Shown here: piece by piece, positions 47,027 through 56,059 of the stretch
How positions within the stretch are numbered: the stretch's first letter is position 1
How the letters are laid out: every line of letters starts with the position of its first letter
Assembly (NCBI RefSeq): GCF_029222965.1
Contig: NZ_JARHUD010000003.1
Coordinates: 248,001 to 312,000, forward strand
Source: Aquibaculum arenosum
GTDB taxonomy: Bacteria > Pseudomonadota > Alphaproteobacteria > Kiloniellales > DSM-21159
Length of the DNA stretch: 64,000 bases
Reading direction: 5' to 3'
The notes under the pieces: model-generated
Seen by the model: only the letters and a program-made list of their open reading frames with translations
Database searches by the model: none
Told to the model about the DNA's origin: nothing
Translations under genes and position numbers: made by a program

Positions 47027-47779
47027 GTGAAACAGGGATACTCGAAGCCGAAGGCGCTGCTGTTCGACGTGTTCGGCACCCTGGTGGATTGGCGCGGCAG
47101 CCTTATCCGGCAGCTCAGAGCCTTTGGCGAAGCTCGTGGGCTGGATCAGGTCGACTGGCCTGGGTTGGCGGATGCCTGGCGCGGCCGTTATGCCCCCTCC
47201 ATGGACGAGGTGCGCAGCGGTCGGCGCGCCTGGACCGTGCTGGATGATCTGCACCGGGAGTCTCTGCTTGCCCTGCTGCCGAAGTTTGGACTCGAGCAGC
47301 GTCTCGAGGAGGAGGAGATCGAGGGGCTGGTGCGCGGCTGGCATCGCCTGGACCCCTGGCCAGATGTGTCCGGCGGTCTGGCCCGTCTGCATGAGCGCTT
47401 TCTGCTGGCGCCGCTGTCGAACGGAAATGTGGCACTTATGGCCAATCTGAAACGCCACGCCAAGCTGCCCTGGGACTGCATCCTGGGCGCGGAACTGGCG
47501 CGTCACTACAAGCCGGATCCTGAGGTCTATCTCACAGCCATGGCGCTGCTGCGGCTGGCACCGCAGGAGGTCATGATGGTGGCTGCCCACAACGACGATC
47601 TCGCTCAGGCGCAAGCGCTGGGGATGCAAACAGCCTTTGTTCCGCGGCCCACAGAACATGGCCCGAACCAGACCACGGACCTTGCTGCCGATGGCGCATG
47701 GGATTTCGTCGTGGCCTCCACGGAGGAGTTGGCGGACAGGCTTTGCGATAATGGCGAGGTGGACTTGCTCCGAGGGTGA
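47027..47779 (+). CDS. HAD-family hydrolase, haloacid dehalogenase type II-like
   Basis: The 250-residue protein resembles 2-haloacid dehalogenases. Motif I is LLFDVFGTLVDWRG with the nucleophilic Asp, motif II is APLSNGN, motif III is HYKPDPEVYLTA with Lys, and motif IV is VAAHNDDLAQAQALGMQTAF. Type II dehalogenases replace a C2 halogen by hydroxyl in short haloacids such as 2-chloropropionate. Many homologues act as phosphatases, so the reaction is not certain. GTG at 47027 is used because the family core starts 10 residues later. The next gene, a tartrate/malate-type dehydrogenase, begins 32 bases after its stop. Confidence 0.87.
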   Translation: MKQGYSKPKALLFDVFGTLVDWRGSLIRQLRAFGEARGLDQVDWPGLADAWRGRYAPSMDEVRSGRRAWTVLDDLHRESLLALLPKFGLEQRLEEEEIEGLVRGWHRLDPWPDVSGGLARLHERFLLAPLSNGNVALMANLKRHAKLPWDCILGAELARHYKPDPEVYLTAMALLRLAPQEVMMVAAHNDDLAQAQALGMQTAFVPRPTEHGPNQTTDLAADGAWDFVVASTEELADRLCDNGEVDLLRG

Positions 47780-47811
47780 GCAGTTTCAGCGGGCGAACAG
47801 AAGGAACAGGC

Positions 47812-48876
47812 ATGACGCACTATCGCATCGCCGTGATCCCCGGCGACGGTATCGGCAAGGAGGTGATTCCGGCGGGAATCGAGGTTTTGCAGGCGGTGGC
47901 GGCGCGCGAGGGTGGTTTCACCTTCGAAAGCGAAACCTTCGACTGGGGCTCCGATCTCTACCGCGCCACGGGGCGGATGATGCCCGAAGACGGCCTGGAG
48001 ACGCTGCGCCCCTTCGACGCCATCTATTTCGGTGCCGTGGGCGACACTGATATCCCCGACCACGTGACGCTCTGGGGCCTGCGCCTCAACATCTGCCAGT
48101 CCTTCGACCAGTACGCCAACGTCCGCCCCGCCCGCCTGCTGCCCGGCATCGAGGGGCCCTTGCGTCGGGGTCACCTCGACTGCGTCATCGTGCGCGAGAA
48201 CAGCGAGGGCGAATATGCCGGGCAGGGCGGGCGCAGCCATCGCGGCCTGCCGGAGGAGGTGGCGACCGAAGTCTCCATCTTCACCCGCCGCGGCGTGGAG
48301 CGGATCATGCGCTACGCCTTCGACCTGGCGATGACCCGGTGCAAGCACCTGACCGTCGTGACCAAATCAAACGCGCAGCGTCACGGCATGGTGCTTTGGG
48401 ATGAGATCGCCCGCGAGGTGGGACGGGACTACCCGGGAGTCGAGGTTCGCTTCGAGTTGGTGGACGCCATGACCACCACTTTCGTGCTCAAGCCCGAGAG
48501 CATCGACGTGGTGGTGGCGACCAACCTGCACGCCGATATCCTCAGCGATCTCGCCTCGGCACTCTCCGGCAGCCTCGGCATCGGCCCCACTGCCAATCTC
48601 GACCCGGAGCGGCGCTTCCCCTCCATGTTCGAACCGATCCACGGCTCGGCCTTCGACATCATGGGCAAGGGCATCGCCAACCCCCTGGGCAGCTTCTGGA
48701 CCGGCGCGCTCCTGCTGGAGCACCTGGGCGAAGCGGGGGCCGCCGCGCGGCTGATGCGCGCCATCGAGCGGGTGACGGCCGCCGGCGGCCCCTTCACCCC
48801 CGACCTGGGCGGCAAGGCCACCACCGGCGACGTCACCCAAGCGGTCATTTCTGCGCTGCAGGCGGATAACGAGTGA
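47812..48876 (+). CDS. Tartrate/D-malate-type decarboxylating dehydrogenase
   Basis: The 354-residue protein is a member of the isocitrate/isopropylmalate dehydrogenase family, closest in pattern to TtuC/DmlA. IAVIPGDGIGKEVIPAGIEV opens the fold, NVRPARLLPG and VIVRENSEGEYAGQGG bind substrate and cofactor, and ATNLHADILSDLASALSGSL plus FEPIHGSAFDIMGKGIANP are the metal and NAD regions. Such enzymes oxidise tartrate, D-malate or similar 2-hydroxy diacids, some with decarboxylation. The ATG at 47812 follows AGAAGGAA. It probably forms an operon with the HAD gene before and the SHMT-like gene after. Confidence 0.9.
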   Translation: MTHYRIAVIPGDGIGKEVIPAGIEVLQAVAAREGGFTFESETFDWGSDLYRATGRMMPEDGLETLRPFDAIYFGAVGDTDIPDHVTLWGLRLNICQSFDQYANVRPARLLPGIEGPLRRGHLDCVIVRENSEGEYAGQGGRSHRGLPEEVATEVSIFTRRGVERIMRYAFDLAMTRCKHLTVVTKSNAQRHGMVLWDEIAREVGRDYPGVEVRFELVDAMTTTFVLKPESIDVVVATNLHADILSDLASALSGSLGIGPTANLDPERRFPSMFEPIHGSAFDIMGKGIANPLGSFWTGALLLEHLGEAGAAARLMRAIERVTAAGGPFTPDLGGKATTGDVTQAVISALQADNE

Positions 48877-48910
48877 ATCTGTAGAAGACCATTGAAGGGG
48901 GAGGGACAAC

Positions 48911-50239
48911 ATGACCCAACCGGCACTGGCGTCGCGACCCTGGCTGCCTGAGGCCTGTGAGGCGCTGGCCCGGGAGTGGGCAGGGCGCACCGCGGCAGCC
49001 GATGTGGAAGCCTGTGCCGGCGAAATCGAGCGACTGGCCGATGAGAACCGGCGCATCCATGAGCAGGACTGCGTCAATCTCAACCCCGCCACCAACGTGA
49101 TGAACCCCAGGGCCGAGGCGCTGTTGGGCGCCGGTCTCGGCAGTCGTCCGTCCCTGGGCTATCCCGGCGACAAGTACGAGATGGGCCTGGAGGCGATCGA
49201 GCGCATCGAGTTGATCGCGGCCGAACTGGCCGCCGAGGTCTTCGGCGCCCGCTATGTGGAGTTGCGCGTGGGTTCGGGCGCGCTGGCCAATCTCTACGTC
49301 TTCATGGCCACCTGCCAGCCGGGCGATTCCGTCATCGTGCCCGACGCGGCCATCGGCGGGCATGTGACGCACCATCGTGCGGGGGCCGCCGGTCTCTATG
49401 GCCTGGATATCCATTCGGCCCGTGTGGATGCCGAGGCCTACAGCGTCGACCTGGAAGCGTTGCGCCGGCAGGTGCTCGAATTGCGGCCGAAGCTCATCAC
49501 CATCGGCGGCAGTCTCAATTTGCTGCCGCATCCCGTGGCAGAGATTCGCGCGCTGGCGGACGAGGTCGGCGCCTGGCTGCTCTATGACGCGGCGCATATG
49601 TCCGGGCTCATTGCCGGGCACGCCTGGCAGCAGCCCCTGGAGGAGGGGGCGCATGCCATGACCATGAGCACCTACAAGAGCCTGGGCGGGCCGCCGGGCG
49701 GACTGATCGTGACCAACGAGCCAGAATTGGCGCAGCGGCTGGAGGCTATCGCCTTCCCCGGGCTGACCGCGAACTTCGATGCGGGCAAAACCGCGGCCCT
49801 GGCCATGACCCTGCTCGACTGGAAAGCCAAGGGTGAGGCCTATGCCGCCGCCATGGTGAAGACGGCTGCGGCGCTGGCGGAGAATCTGGCGAGCGCGAAC
49901 TTGCCCCTGTTCCGCACGCAAGGGGGATTCACCCGCTCCCAGCAGTTCGCGTTGAACGCTGCCACCTGGGGCGGCGGGCAGGCGGCGGCGAAACGGCTGC
50001 GCGAGGCCAACATTCTCACCTGCGGCATCGGGCTGCCGCTGCCGGCGGTCGAGGGCGACATGAACGGGCTGCGGTTCGGCACGCCCGAGATCGTGCGCTG
50101 GGGCATGGGCGTGGAGCACATGCCCGAACTGGCCGGTTTCATCGCCCGCGCGCTCGACCCCGAAAGCGACCCGACCAGGGTGACGCCGGAGGTCTCCGCC
50201 TGGCGCCAGGGCTTCCGGGATCTGCACTTCCTGCGCTGA
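48911..50239 (+). CDS. Divergent serine hydroxymethyltransferase-like PLP enzyme
   Basis: The 442-residue protein belongs to the SHMT branch of fold-type I PLP enzymes: LRVGSGALANLYVFMAT, AAIGGHVTHH, LLYDAAHMSGLIAGH (Asp226, His229) and the PLP lysine Lys256 in MSTYKSLGGPPGG align with SHMT motifs. However, the canonical N-terminal ENF-type segment with the catalytic Glu and the tyrosine-rich YYGG loop are replaced (NLNPATNVMNP and YPGDKYEMG). It is therefore probably not the housekeeping GlyA; related aldolases or 2-methylserine-type enzymes are possible. It follows the dehydrogenase by 34 bases and converges with the FAD oxidoreductase gene. Confidence 0.82.
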   Translation: MTQPALASRPWLPEACEALAREWAGRTAAADVEACAGEIERLADENRRIHEQDCVNLNPATNVMNPRAEALLGAGLGSRPSLGYPGDKYEMGLEAIERIELIAAELAAEVFGARYVELRVGSGALANLYVFMATCQPGDSVIVPDAAIGGHVTHHRAGAAGLYGLDIHSARVDAEAYSVDLEALRRQVLELRPKLITIGGSLNLLPHPVAEIRALADEVGAWLLYDAAHMSGLIAGHAWQQPLEEGAHAMTMSTYKSLGGPPGGLIVTNEPELAQRLEAIAFPGLTANFDAGKTAALAMTLLDWKAKGEAYAAAMVKTAAALAENLASANLPLFRTQGGFTRSQQFALNAATWGGGQAAAKRLREANILTCGIGLPLPAVEGDMNGLRFGTPEIVRWGMGVEHMPELAGFIARALDPESDPTRVTPEVSAWRQGFRDLHFLR

Positions 50240-50269
50240 CCGTCGGATCCGAGCAGGGTCGGGCTCGGG

Positions 50270-51613
50270 TTAGCTCCAGGGGAAGGGGCTGTTCGAGGTC
50301 GGGTGCAGGTCGCCCTGCTCGAAGCGTGCGAAGCGGAAGGGCGCCAGCAGATCCTGCCGCGCGCCCAGGATTTCATCCGCCACCAGCCAGCCGACGCCGA
50401 GCATCTTGTAGCCGTGATTGCTGTCGGCGATCAGCCAGACATTTTCCCGGAAGCGGTCGAAGACTGGAAAGGAATCCGGGGTGAAGCAGCCGATACCGCC
50501 GGAGGGGTCGCGGGCGTATTTCGGGAGCGTGCCCTGGAAGCGCTTGTGGCAGTGTGCCAGCGCCGAGACCCACATGTGGGCGAAGTCCGGGCCTGACACG
50601 AAGTCGGGGCTTTCCGGGCCGTAAGGATCCACCGCCACCGCCTCGGCCGGCGCATCGATGGGGTAGGGCGCCGCCCCGCCCTGGACCCCGCCGAAGTGCC
50701 AGTCGGGCTTGTAGTATATGCCCCAGGCCTCCTCGGTGATCAGGGAGCCGTCGACGTCCGAGTAAAGCGGCGCATCGCTGTCCACGTGGATCACCGGCGG
50801 CATGGCGCCATCATTGGTCAGCAGCAGGCCCGGTTCGACCTGCAGCACGCCCTCTTCCAGCTGCCAATAGCGCCACATATCGACCTCTCGGGGCGCGGCG
50901 CCCGGCTTGTGCCGCATGGCGATCCGACTTGGCTGGTCCAGCATGTCCCAGAAGTCGCGCACCCAAGGGCCGGCGCCGATCACAAGCTGCTCGCAGCGCA
51001 GGGTTCCGCGCTGGGTCTCGACCGCCCGGATTGCTGCCGAGCCGGGGTCGCTCACCAGGCCGAGCACCTCGGTGCCGGTGATGATGCGCACCCCCAGGGC
51101 TTCGGCCTTCGCGGCCAGGCCATAGATCGCCTTGGTGTTGTTGGCGTAGCCGCCGCGCTTTTCGTGAAGCACCGAGGTGATGTTCTGTGCCTGCCAGTCG
51201 TCGAAGAAACCGCGCATGTAGCGCGTGCTGTCTTCCGCGCCTTCGATGAAAACGCTCTCGTAGCCGATCGCCTGTTGCTGGGCGAAGATCTCGCCTATGT
51301 CAGCGCGCATGGCCTCATGAGAGATCTGCATGTAGCCCACGGGATGGTAGCTGAAGGCTTCGGGATCGCTTTCCCACACGCTCACCGAATGGGCCATGAG
51401 CCGGCGCATCGCCGGCTGGAAGTAGTTGTTGCGCACGACGCCACAGGCAATACCGGACGCACCGCTGGCAATACCGGACTTGTCCAGCACGACGATGCGC
51501 CCCTCCACGGCTTCGCCCCGCTCGCGCAGTCCTTCGGCCAGGCGCCAAGCGGTGGAGAGGCCGTGAATGCCGGCGCCGATGATGACGAACTCTGCCTGTT
51601 CGGGAAAGGCCAT
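50270..51613 (-). CDS. DAO-family FAD-dependent oxidoreductase (sarcosine/dimethylglycine oxidase-like)
   Basis: The 447-residue protein has the dinucleotide motif FVIIGAGIHGLSTAWRLAEG, VVLDKSGIASGASGIACGVV and YFQPAMRRLMAHSVSV, placing it in the D-amino acid oxidase/sarcosine oxidase beta family. The C-terminal half has GIYYKPDWHFGGVQGG and LIADSNHGYKMLGVGWLVAD, typical of the flavin-binding end. Such enzymes oxidise secondary or tertiary amines, often releasing formaldehyde. The exact substrate is unknown. It lies 75 bases after the Rieske oxygenase gene on the same strand, probably in one transcript. Confidence 0.88.
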   Translation of the reverse strand: MAFPEQAEFVIIGAGIHGLSTAWRLAEGLRERGEAVEGRIVVLDKSGIASGASGIACGVVRNNYFQPAMRRLMAHSVSVWESDPEAFSYHPVGYMQISHEAMRADIGEIFAQQQAIGYESVFIEGAEDSTRYMRGFFDDWQAQNITSVLHEKRGGYANNTKAIYGLAAKAEALGVRIITGTEVLGLVSDPGSAAIRAVETQRGTLRCEQLVIGAGPWVRDFWDMLDQPSRIAMRHKPGAAPREVDMWRYWQLEEGVLQVEPGLLLTNDGAMPPVIHVDSDAPLYSDVDGSLITEEAWGIYYKPDWHFGGVQGGAAPYPIDAPAEAVAVDPYGPESPDFVSGPDFAHMWVSALAHCHKRFQGTLPKYARDPSGGIGCFTPDSFPVFDRFRENVWLIADSNHGYKMLGVGWLVADEILGARQDLLAPFRFARFEQGDLHPTSNSPFPWS

Positions 51614-51688
51614 GGCTGATGTTGCTCCGCGCGTTCTAACCGGGCCGAGGCTTTCGGCCCGCCGTCTCGATACTTCTGGTGCCAGGGT

Positions 51689-52873
51689 TCAGGTGGCCGC
51701 CCTCAGTGCGCCCGGCGGCGCCGCAAACTGCCGGGCGACCCACTGATGGAAGTGCTGGGTGGGCCCGTCCATCACCGGCGAGAAGCGTCCGCCGTCGAAG
51801 TGTGGCCCGTGGCGACCTTTCTGCATGCCCTCGACCACGAAGATGTCTTCTTCAAAGACGCGACGCCAGCGGCGCGCATTTTCTGCGCGCAGTGCGTCCA
51901 GTTCCGGGGTCGTGGCGGGATCCTGGGCGTAGTAGAGCACGATCTGCTCGCTCGTCCGCTCGCAAGAACGCGGTTCGAGCAGCACGGCAAAGGCATGGTC
52001 GCGCTGCACGCCCAGCAGGACGTTGGGGTAGAGCGCGATGTATTCGGCCGCCTCGTTCCAGCGCTCGCCCAGTTCGGCGAAGTCCGGCAGCACGGCACCG
52101 TCCTCGTCCTGCAGCTGGCGGTAGACCAGCGACCCCTGGCCGGCGAAGCCGCCCTCACCCTCGATGTTGTAGTGGTCCTCCAGCCGGGAGTAGCTGTTGA
52201 GCTCAGGGTGGACCCAGGGGAGATGGTAGCTTTCGCAGTAGTTCTCGACCGCCAGTTTCCAGTTGCACTGCACCTCGAGTTCGAAGGAGGAGCCGGGGCC
52301 GCCGAAGTGCAGCGGCTGCTCGAACTCTTGCCAGCGCTGCAGCAGCGGCGCGTGGGCTTCCTCGAAGGCGGGTGCGGTGCCGTTTAGATTGACGAAGACG
52401 ATATCGCGCCAGACGTGGCTGCGGATGGGGATCAAGCCCAGATCGCTCGGGTTGAGCGCCGGGTGGCCGTTCTGCCCGGGGCCGCCCACGTTCGGGGTGG
52501 AGCGCAGGCTGCCGTCCATGCCGTAGCACCAGCTGTGATAGGGGCAGCGGATGGCGCCGCGGATCCGGGTGGGCTCGGTGACCAGGAGCATGCCCCGGTG
52601 GCGACAGGTGTTCTGGAACACCCGGATCTCGCCGTCCCGATCGCGCAGGAGGAGCAATGGCACGCCGAGGAAATCAACCGGCCGAGCGTCGCCAGGCTGC
52701 GGAACGTCCTTCCCGAAGGCGAGGCCTGCCCACTGGGCGAAGAAGAGGCCATGGCGTTCCTCGGCGAACAGCCCGTTGTCGATGTAGTGCTCGTTGGGCA
52801 GGCCGCGACCCGTGGCAAGACCGTGGAGCGGGACGGCCGTCAGGGCATGTTGGGTGAGGGCATGTGCGTCCAT
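51689..52873 (-). CDS. Rieske oxygenase alpha subunit (GbcA-like)
   Basis: The 394-residue protein is a ring-hydroxylating-type oxygenase. The Rieske 2Fe-2S site is C90-X-H92-X17-C110-X2-H113 in NTCRHRGMLL and RCPYHSWCYG. The catalytic iron site follows in NWKLAVENYCESYHLPWVHP, with two His ligands. It resembles enzymes that demethylate quaternary amines such as glycine betaine, more than aromatic dioxygenases, but the substrate is inferred only from pattern and neighbours. ATG at 52873 has GGGAGAAG upstream; a longer start at 52894 lacks it. The reductase partner is divergent at 53123. Confidence 0.9.
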   Translation of the reverse strand: MDAHALTQHALTAVPLHGLATGRGLPNEHYIDNGLFAEERHGLFFAQWAGLAFGKDVPQPGDARPVDFLGVPLLLLRDRDGEIRVFQNTCRHRGMLLVTEPTRIRGAIRCPYHSWCYGMDGSLRSTPNVGGPGQNGHPALNPSDLGLIPIRSHVWRDIVFVNLNGTAPAFEEAHAPLLQRWQEFEQPLHFGGPGSSFELEVQCNWKLAVENYCESYHLPWVHPELNSYSRLEDHYNIEGEGGFAGQGSLVYRQLQDEDGAVLPDFAELGERWNEAAEYIALYPNVLLGVQRDHAFAVLLEPRSCERTSEQIVLYYAQDPATTPELDALRAENARRWRRVFEEDIFVVEGMQKGRHGPHFDGGRFSPVMDGPTQHFHQWVARQFAAPPGALRAAT

Positions 52874-53122
52874 CGGTCTTCTCCCTCGACGCAAGATGAT
52901 GTCGTGAGCCTGCTGTGCTTACGATTGCGGCTCAACGGCAGAAAAATTATCGGACAGGTAAGTCGAGCTCATCTGAGCGCTGCACCGCTGCACACGGATT
53001 GCTGCGCTGCACTCTTCACCAGATGAACTGAGTTGACCCCAAGGTGAGATTTATCCGGCTTGAAGGCCACCCGCCCCTTGGTCGATGAGGGGAACGGTCG
53101 CACAAGGCATCAGGAGGGAGTC

Positions 53123-54067
53123 ATGCCGGCACAGCCAGCGCGATTGCGCGCAAGAACGCCCCTCACCGCCGAAATCACGTCATTTCGCTTCGAGATGCTC
53201 GCCCAACCGCTGAGCGGCCTGGCCGCGGGGGCTCATATCGACCTCGCCCTGCCGGAGGGCTTGGTGCGGCAATACTCGGTTTGGGACTGGGACCCCGCAG
53301 GGCGCTGGTTCAACATTGCAGTCAAGCGCGAAGCCGAGGGGCGCGGCGGCTCCCGGGCCGTGCATGCGCTTGCGCCGGGAGCCCTGGTCGAGATCGGCGA
53401 GCCTCGAAATCATTTCAGCCTTGGCGAGATCGATCGCCACATCACGCTGCTGGCCGCGGGCATCGGCGCCACGCCGATCCTGCCCATGGCCCGTTCGTTG
53501 CTGATGGCCCGGGCCGAATTCCAGGTTCACTACCTGGCGCGCCGGCAGGAGGAGGCCGCTTTCGATCCCGCCTTCTGCGGGCTGGGTTTGGATGAGCGCT
53601 ATCACCTGCATTGCAGTGCGGAACAGGGGCGCATCGATATCGCTGCCTTGCTGCAGCGGCTGCCGGCGGGCAGCGACGTCTATGTCTGTGGGCCGGAGGG
53701 CCTGCTGCAGGCGGTCTTCGAGGCCGGGCGGGTTCTGCGCGGCGGCGCCATCCATTTCGAGCGTTTTGCGGCAGCGGCCGACTTTGCTGCCGACGACACG
53801 TTGACCTTCGAAGTCGAGCTGGCGCGCAGCGGCGGGGTCCTGCAGGTGGGGCGCGATGAAAGCTTGCTGGACGCCTTGCGTCGAAGCGGCTTGGACGTGG
53901 AGTCCGCCTGCTGCGAAGGGCTCTGCGGCGCCTGCATCGTCGATGTGCTGGAGGGCGAGGTGGAGCACCGCGACGGCGTGCTCTCTCCCGATGATCAGGC
54001 GGCAAACGCCTTTATGTGCTCCTGCGTCTCCCGGGCGCGCTCGCCGCGCCTGGTGCTGGATCTGTGA
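53123..54067 (+). CDS. Flavin/2Fe-2S reductase partner of the Rieske oxygenase (GbcB/VanB-like)
   Basis: The 314-residue protein has an N-terminal flavin domain (RQYSVWDWDP), an NAD domain (GIGATPILPMARSL, then YVCGPEGLLQAV), and a C-terminal plant-type 2Fe-2S domain with C-X4-C-X2-C in CCEGLCGACIVDVLEG and a last Cys in FMCSCVSRA. This order is that of phthalate dioxygenase-type reductases. It moves electrons from NADH to the Rieske protein encoded divergently. The ATG at 53123 is preceded by AGGAGGGAG; in-frame sequence upstream is discarded. The 249-base divergent gap presumably carries both promoters; no gene is seen there. Confidence 0.93.
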   Translation: MPAQPARLRARTPLTAEITSFRFEMLAQPLSGLAAGAHIDLALPEGLVRQYSVWDWDPAGRWFNIAVKREAEGRGGSRAVHALAPGALVEIGEPRNHFSLGEIDRHITLLAAGIGATPILPMARSLLMARAEFQVHYLARRQEEAAFDPAFCGLGLDERYHLHCSAEQGRIDIAALLQRLPAGSDVYVCGPEGLLQAVFEAGRVLRGGAIHFERFAAAADFAADDTLTFEVELARSGGVLQVGRDESLLDALRRSGLDVESACCEGLCGACIVDVLEGEVEHRDGVLSPDDQAANAFMCSCVSRARSPRLVLDL

Positions 54068-54991
54068 TCATCCCTCGCCGGGGCCGTCCCCCGCGTCGTC
54101 CCCCAGCGTGGCGATGATCCAGTCCCGAAGCGTGCGGCCTGCATCGGAGAGGCTCTCATCCGGCCGGGTGACGAGGTAGAACCATTGGGGTGCCGGCACA
54201 CTGTGGTCGCTGACCACCACCAGCTCTCCTCGCCGGATCATCGGGTCCACCAACCGGCGCCAACCGAGCACCAGGCCGAGGCCATCCGACGCGGCGTAGA
54301 GCCCGATCATGTAGTTGTTGACCCGCAGTGCGCGCTGCTGCGGCAGGCGGCAGTTCAGCGCCTCAAACCAGTCAGTCCAACGCGTCCAACTCTGATCATG
54401 GGACTCAAGGTAGATCAGGCGCTGGGCGGCGAGCTCCTCCAGGCTGGGCGACTGTAGGCTTCGCGCCATCTCCGGGCTCGCCAGAGGCACCAGGGTGTCC
54501 TGGTAGAGCGGATGCTGGTCCCAGAGCGGATTGGCCTCGGGGCCGTAGCGGATGAACATGTCGAGCTCGCCCGCGTCGCCGAAGCTCGTGTCCGAGACCA
54601 GCTGGTCGACGGTGACCCCCGGATGCTCGCGCCAGAAATCAGCCAGGATCTTCGTGGTCCAAAGGCTGGCCACGGCCGAGGTGGTTCCGATCGTCACCCG
54701 CGCATCCTCGCTGCGCTGGCGGATCTCCCGCAGGGTGTGGGAGAGGCGCACGAAACTCTCCGCCAGCGTGGCAAAGAGCCGGCTGCCCTCCTCGGTCAAG
54801 TCCACGCCGCGATGCCGGCGCAAAAACAAGGGCGCGCCGAGGTGGTCTTCCAGGGTCTTGATCTGATGACTGACCGCCGCTGGGGTGACGTTGAGCTCGG
54901 CCGCGGCGTTCTTGAAGCTGAGATGGCGCGCCGCCGCTTCGAAGACGCTGAGTGTGGTCAGGGGCGGAAGATTGTAGATCCTGCGGGACAT
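54068..54991 (-). CDS. LysR family transcriptional regulator (GcvA-like)
   Basis: The 307-residue protein has the LysR winged helix at its N-terminus (PLTTLSVFEAAARHLSFKN, AAELNVTPAAVSHQIKTLED, LGAPLFLRRHRGVDLTEEG) and a substrate-binding-protein-like effector domain (IGTTSAVASLW, DMFIRYGPEANPLW). This N-terminus is typical of the GcvA branch. It is downstream of the EamA gene with a 27-base gap and ends against the reductase gene. It probably controls the Rieske/FAD/SHMT genes, which is inference from location. Confidence 0.93.
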   Translation of the reverse strand: MSRRIYNLPPLTTLSVFEAAARHLSFKNAAAELNVTPAAVSHQIKTLEDHLGAPLFLRRHRGVDLTEEGSRLFATLAESFVRLSHTLREIRQRSEDARVTIGTTSAVASLWTTKILADFWREHPGVTVDQLVSDTSFGDAGELDMFIRYGPEANPLWDQHPLYQDTLVPLASPEMARSLQSPSLEELAAQRLIYLESHDQSWTRWTDWFEALNCRLPQQRALRVNNYMIGLYAASDGLGLVLGWRRLVDPMIRRGELVVVSDHSVPAPQWFYLVTRPDESLSDAGRTLRDWIIATLGDDAGDGPGEG

Positions 54992-55018
54992 GCTTGGCCC
55001 TCCTGCCCCTTCTGGTCG

Positions 55019-55903
55019 CTATCGCTTACCCCGCGCCGCCTCGCGCAGCACGATGATGATGCCACTGATCATGATCACCAGCGCGCCGACGATGGTCCAG
55101 GACTGCGGGATGTCGCCCCAGATCAGCCAGCCGAGGCCCGTGGCCCAGATGAGCGCTGTGTAGTCGAAGGGCGCCACCACGGCCGCCGGTGCGCTGCGGA
55201 AGGCCTGGCCGATCAGCGTGATCCCGAGGTTGCCGCAAACGGCGATCGCCAGGAAGAACCAGAGATCCGGCGTGTGCACCGGTTCCCAGACCTGGAGCGC
55301 AAAGGGCGCCGAGTAGATCATCGGGAAGAGCACCACGTAGAGCATCATGGTCCACATGCTCTCGCCGGATCCGAGCCAACGCGCGCTCATCATGAAGATG
55401 GCGTAAAGGAAGGCAGCGGCCACGGGCAGGAGCGAGGCGGCCTGGAAAGCCTCGCCGCCGGGTTGGACGATGATGAGCACGCCGATGAAGCCCAGCAGCA
55501 CCGCGCTCCAGCGCCGCCAGCCCACCGCCTCGCCGAGCAGCGGTACCGAGAGCGCGGTGATGAAGATCGGCGCCGCGAAGATCAGCGCTGTGGCTTCGGC
55601 CAGCGGCAGGAAGCTGAGACTGGTGAAGTAGAGGTAGGCCCCGGCCATCATCAGGGTGCCGCGCAGGGCATGCAGCCTCAGGTGCCGGGTGCGCAGCACC
55701 CGCCGGCCACGCAAGGCCACGGCCACGGCCACGATCATCGGTATGCCGATCAGATTGCGTAGGAAGATGATCTGGACCGGATCGTAGCGCTCGGTGAGCA
55801 GCTTCGCGATCGCATCGTTCAGCACCAGGAAGGCCACGCCGGCGCAGATCGTGAGAATCCCGCGCGAAATGTCCTTTGGCCCGAACTGCGATTGCTGACT
55901 CAT
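55019..55903 (-). CDS. EamA/DMT family transporter
   Basis: The 294-residue protein has ten predicted membrane helices in two EamA repeats. The first starts GILTICAGVAFLVLNDAIAK and contains FTSLSFLPLAEATALIFAAP; the second contains FALQVWEPVH, PAAVVAPFDYTALIWATGLG and VGALVIMISGIIIVLREA. Such transporters move small metabolites or amino acids, often outward; the substrate is unknown. ATG at 55903 is used (MSQQSQFGPKDI); upstream in-frame sequence is not membrane-like. It is probably co-transcribed with the LysR gene. Confidence 0.92.
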   Translation of the reverse strand: MSQQSQFGPKDISRGILTICAGVAFLVLNDAIAKLLTERYDPVQIIFLRNLIGIPMIVAVAVALRGRRVLRTRHLRLHALRGTLMMAGAYLYFTSLSFLPLAEATALIFAAPIFITALSVPLLGEAVGWRRWSAVLLGFIGVLIIVQPGGEAFQAASLLPVAAAFLYAIFMMSARWLGSGESMWTMMLYVVLFPMIYSAPFALQVWEPVHTPDLWFFLAIAVCGNLGITLIGQAFRSAPAAVVAPFDYTALIWATGLGWLIWGDIPQSWTIVGALVIMISGIIIVLREAARGKR

Positions 55904-56023
55904 GCCGCACTTCACCCATGATAGTTTCCCCCTGCCTCTAACAGATGGGCGGCTTGGTGGCGAGCCATGCGAGCGCAGGGCGGGTTTGCGGGCATGTCGC
56001 GCCGCTGCGCGCCAGCGTAGCGT

Positions 56024-56029
56024 TTGACA
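56024..56029 (+). promoter_or_regulatory. Candidate -35 element of the higBA promoter
   Basis: A consensus TTGACA lies 31 bases before the higB GTG start. A weak -10 (TACGCT, 56048-56053) follows at 18-base spacing. If used, the higB leader would be very short. Confidence 0.35.
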
Positions 56030-56059
56030 GGACGTCCCGTTATCCAGTACGCTTTTGAC

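Noticed and set aside
48911-50239. Housekeeping glyA
   Set aside because: Canonical SHMT Glu and Tyr motifs are missing and the context is catabolic.
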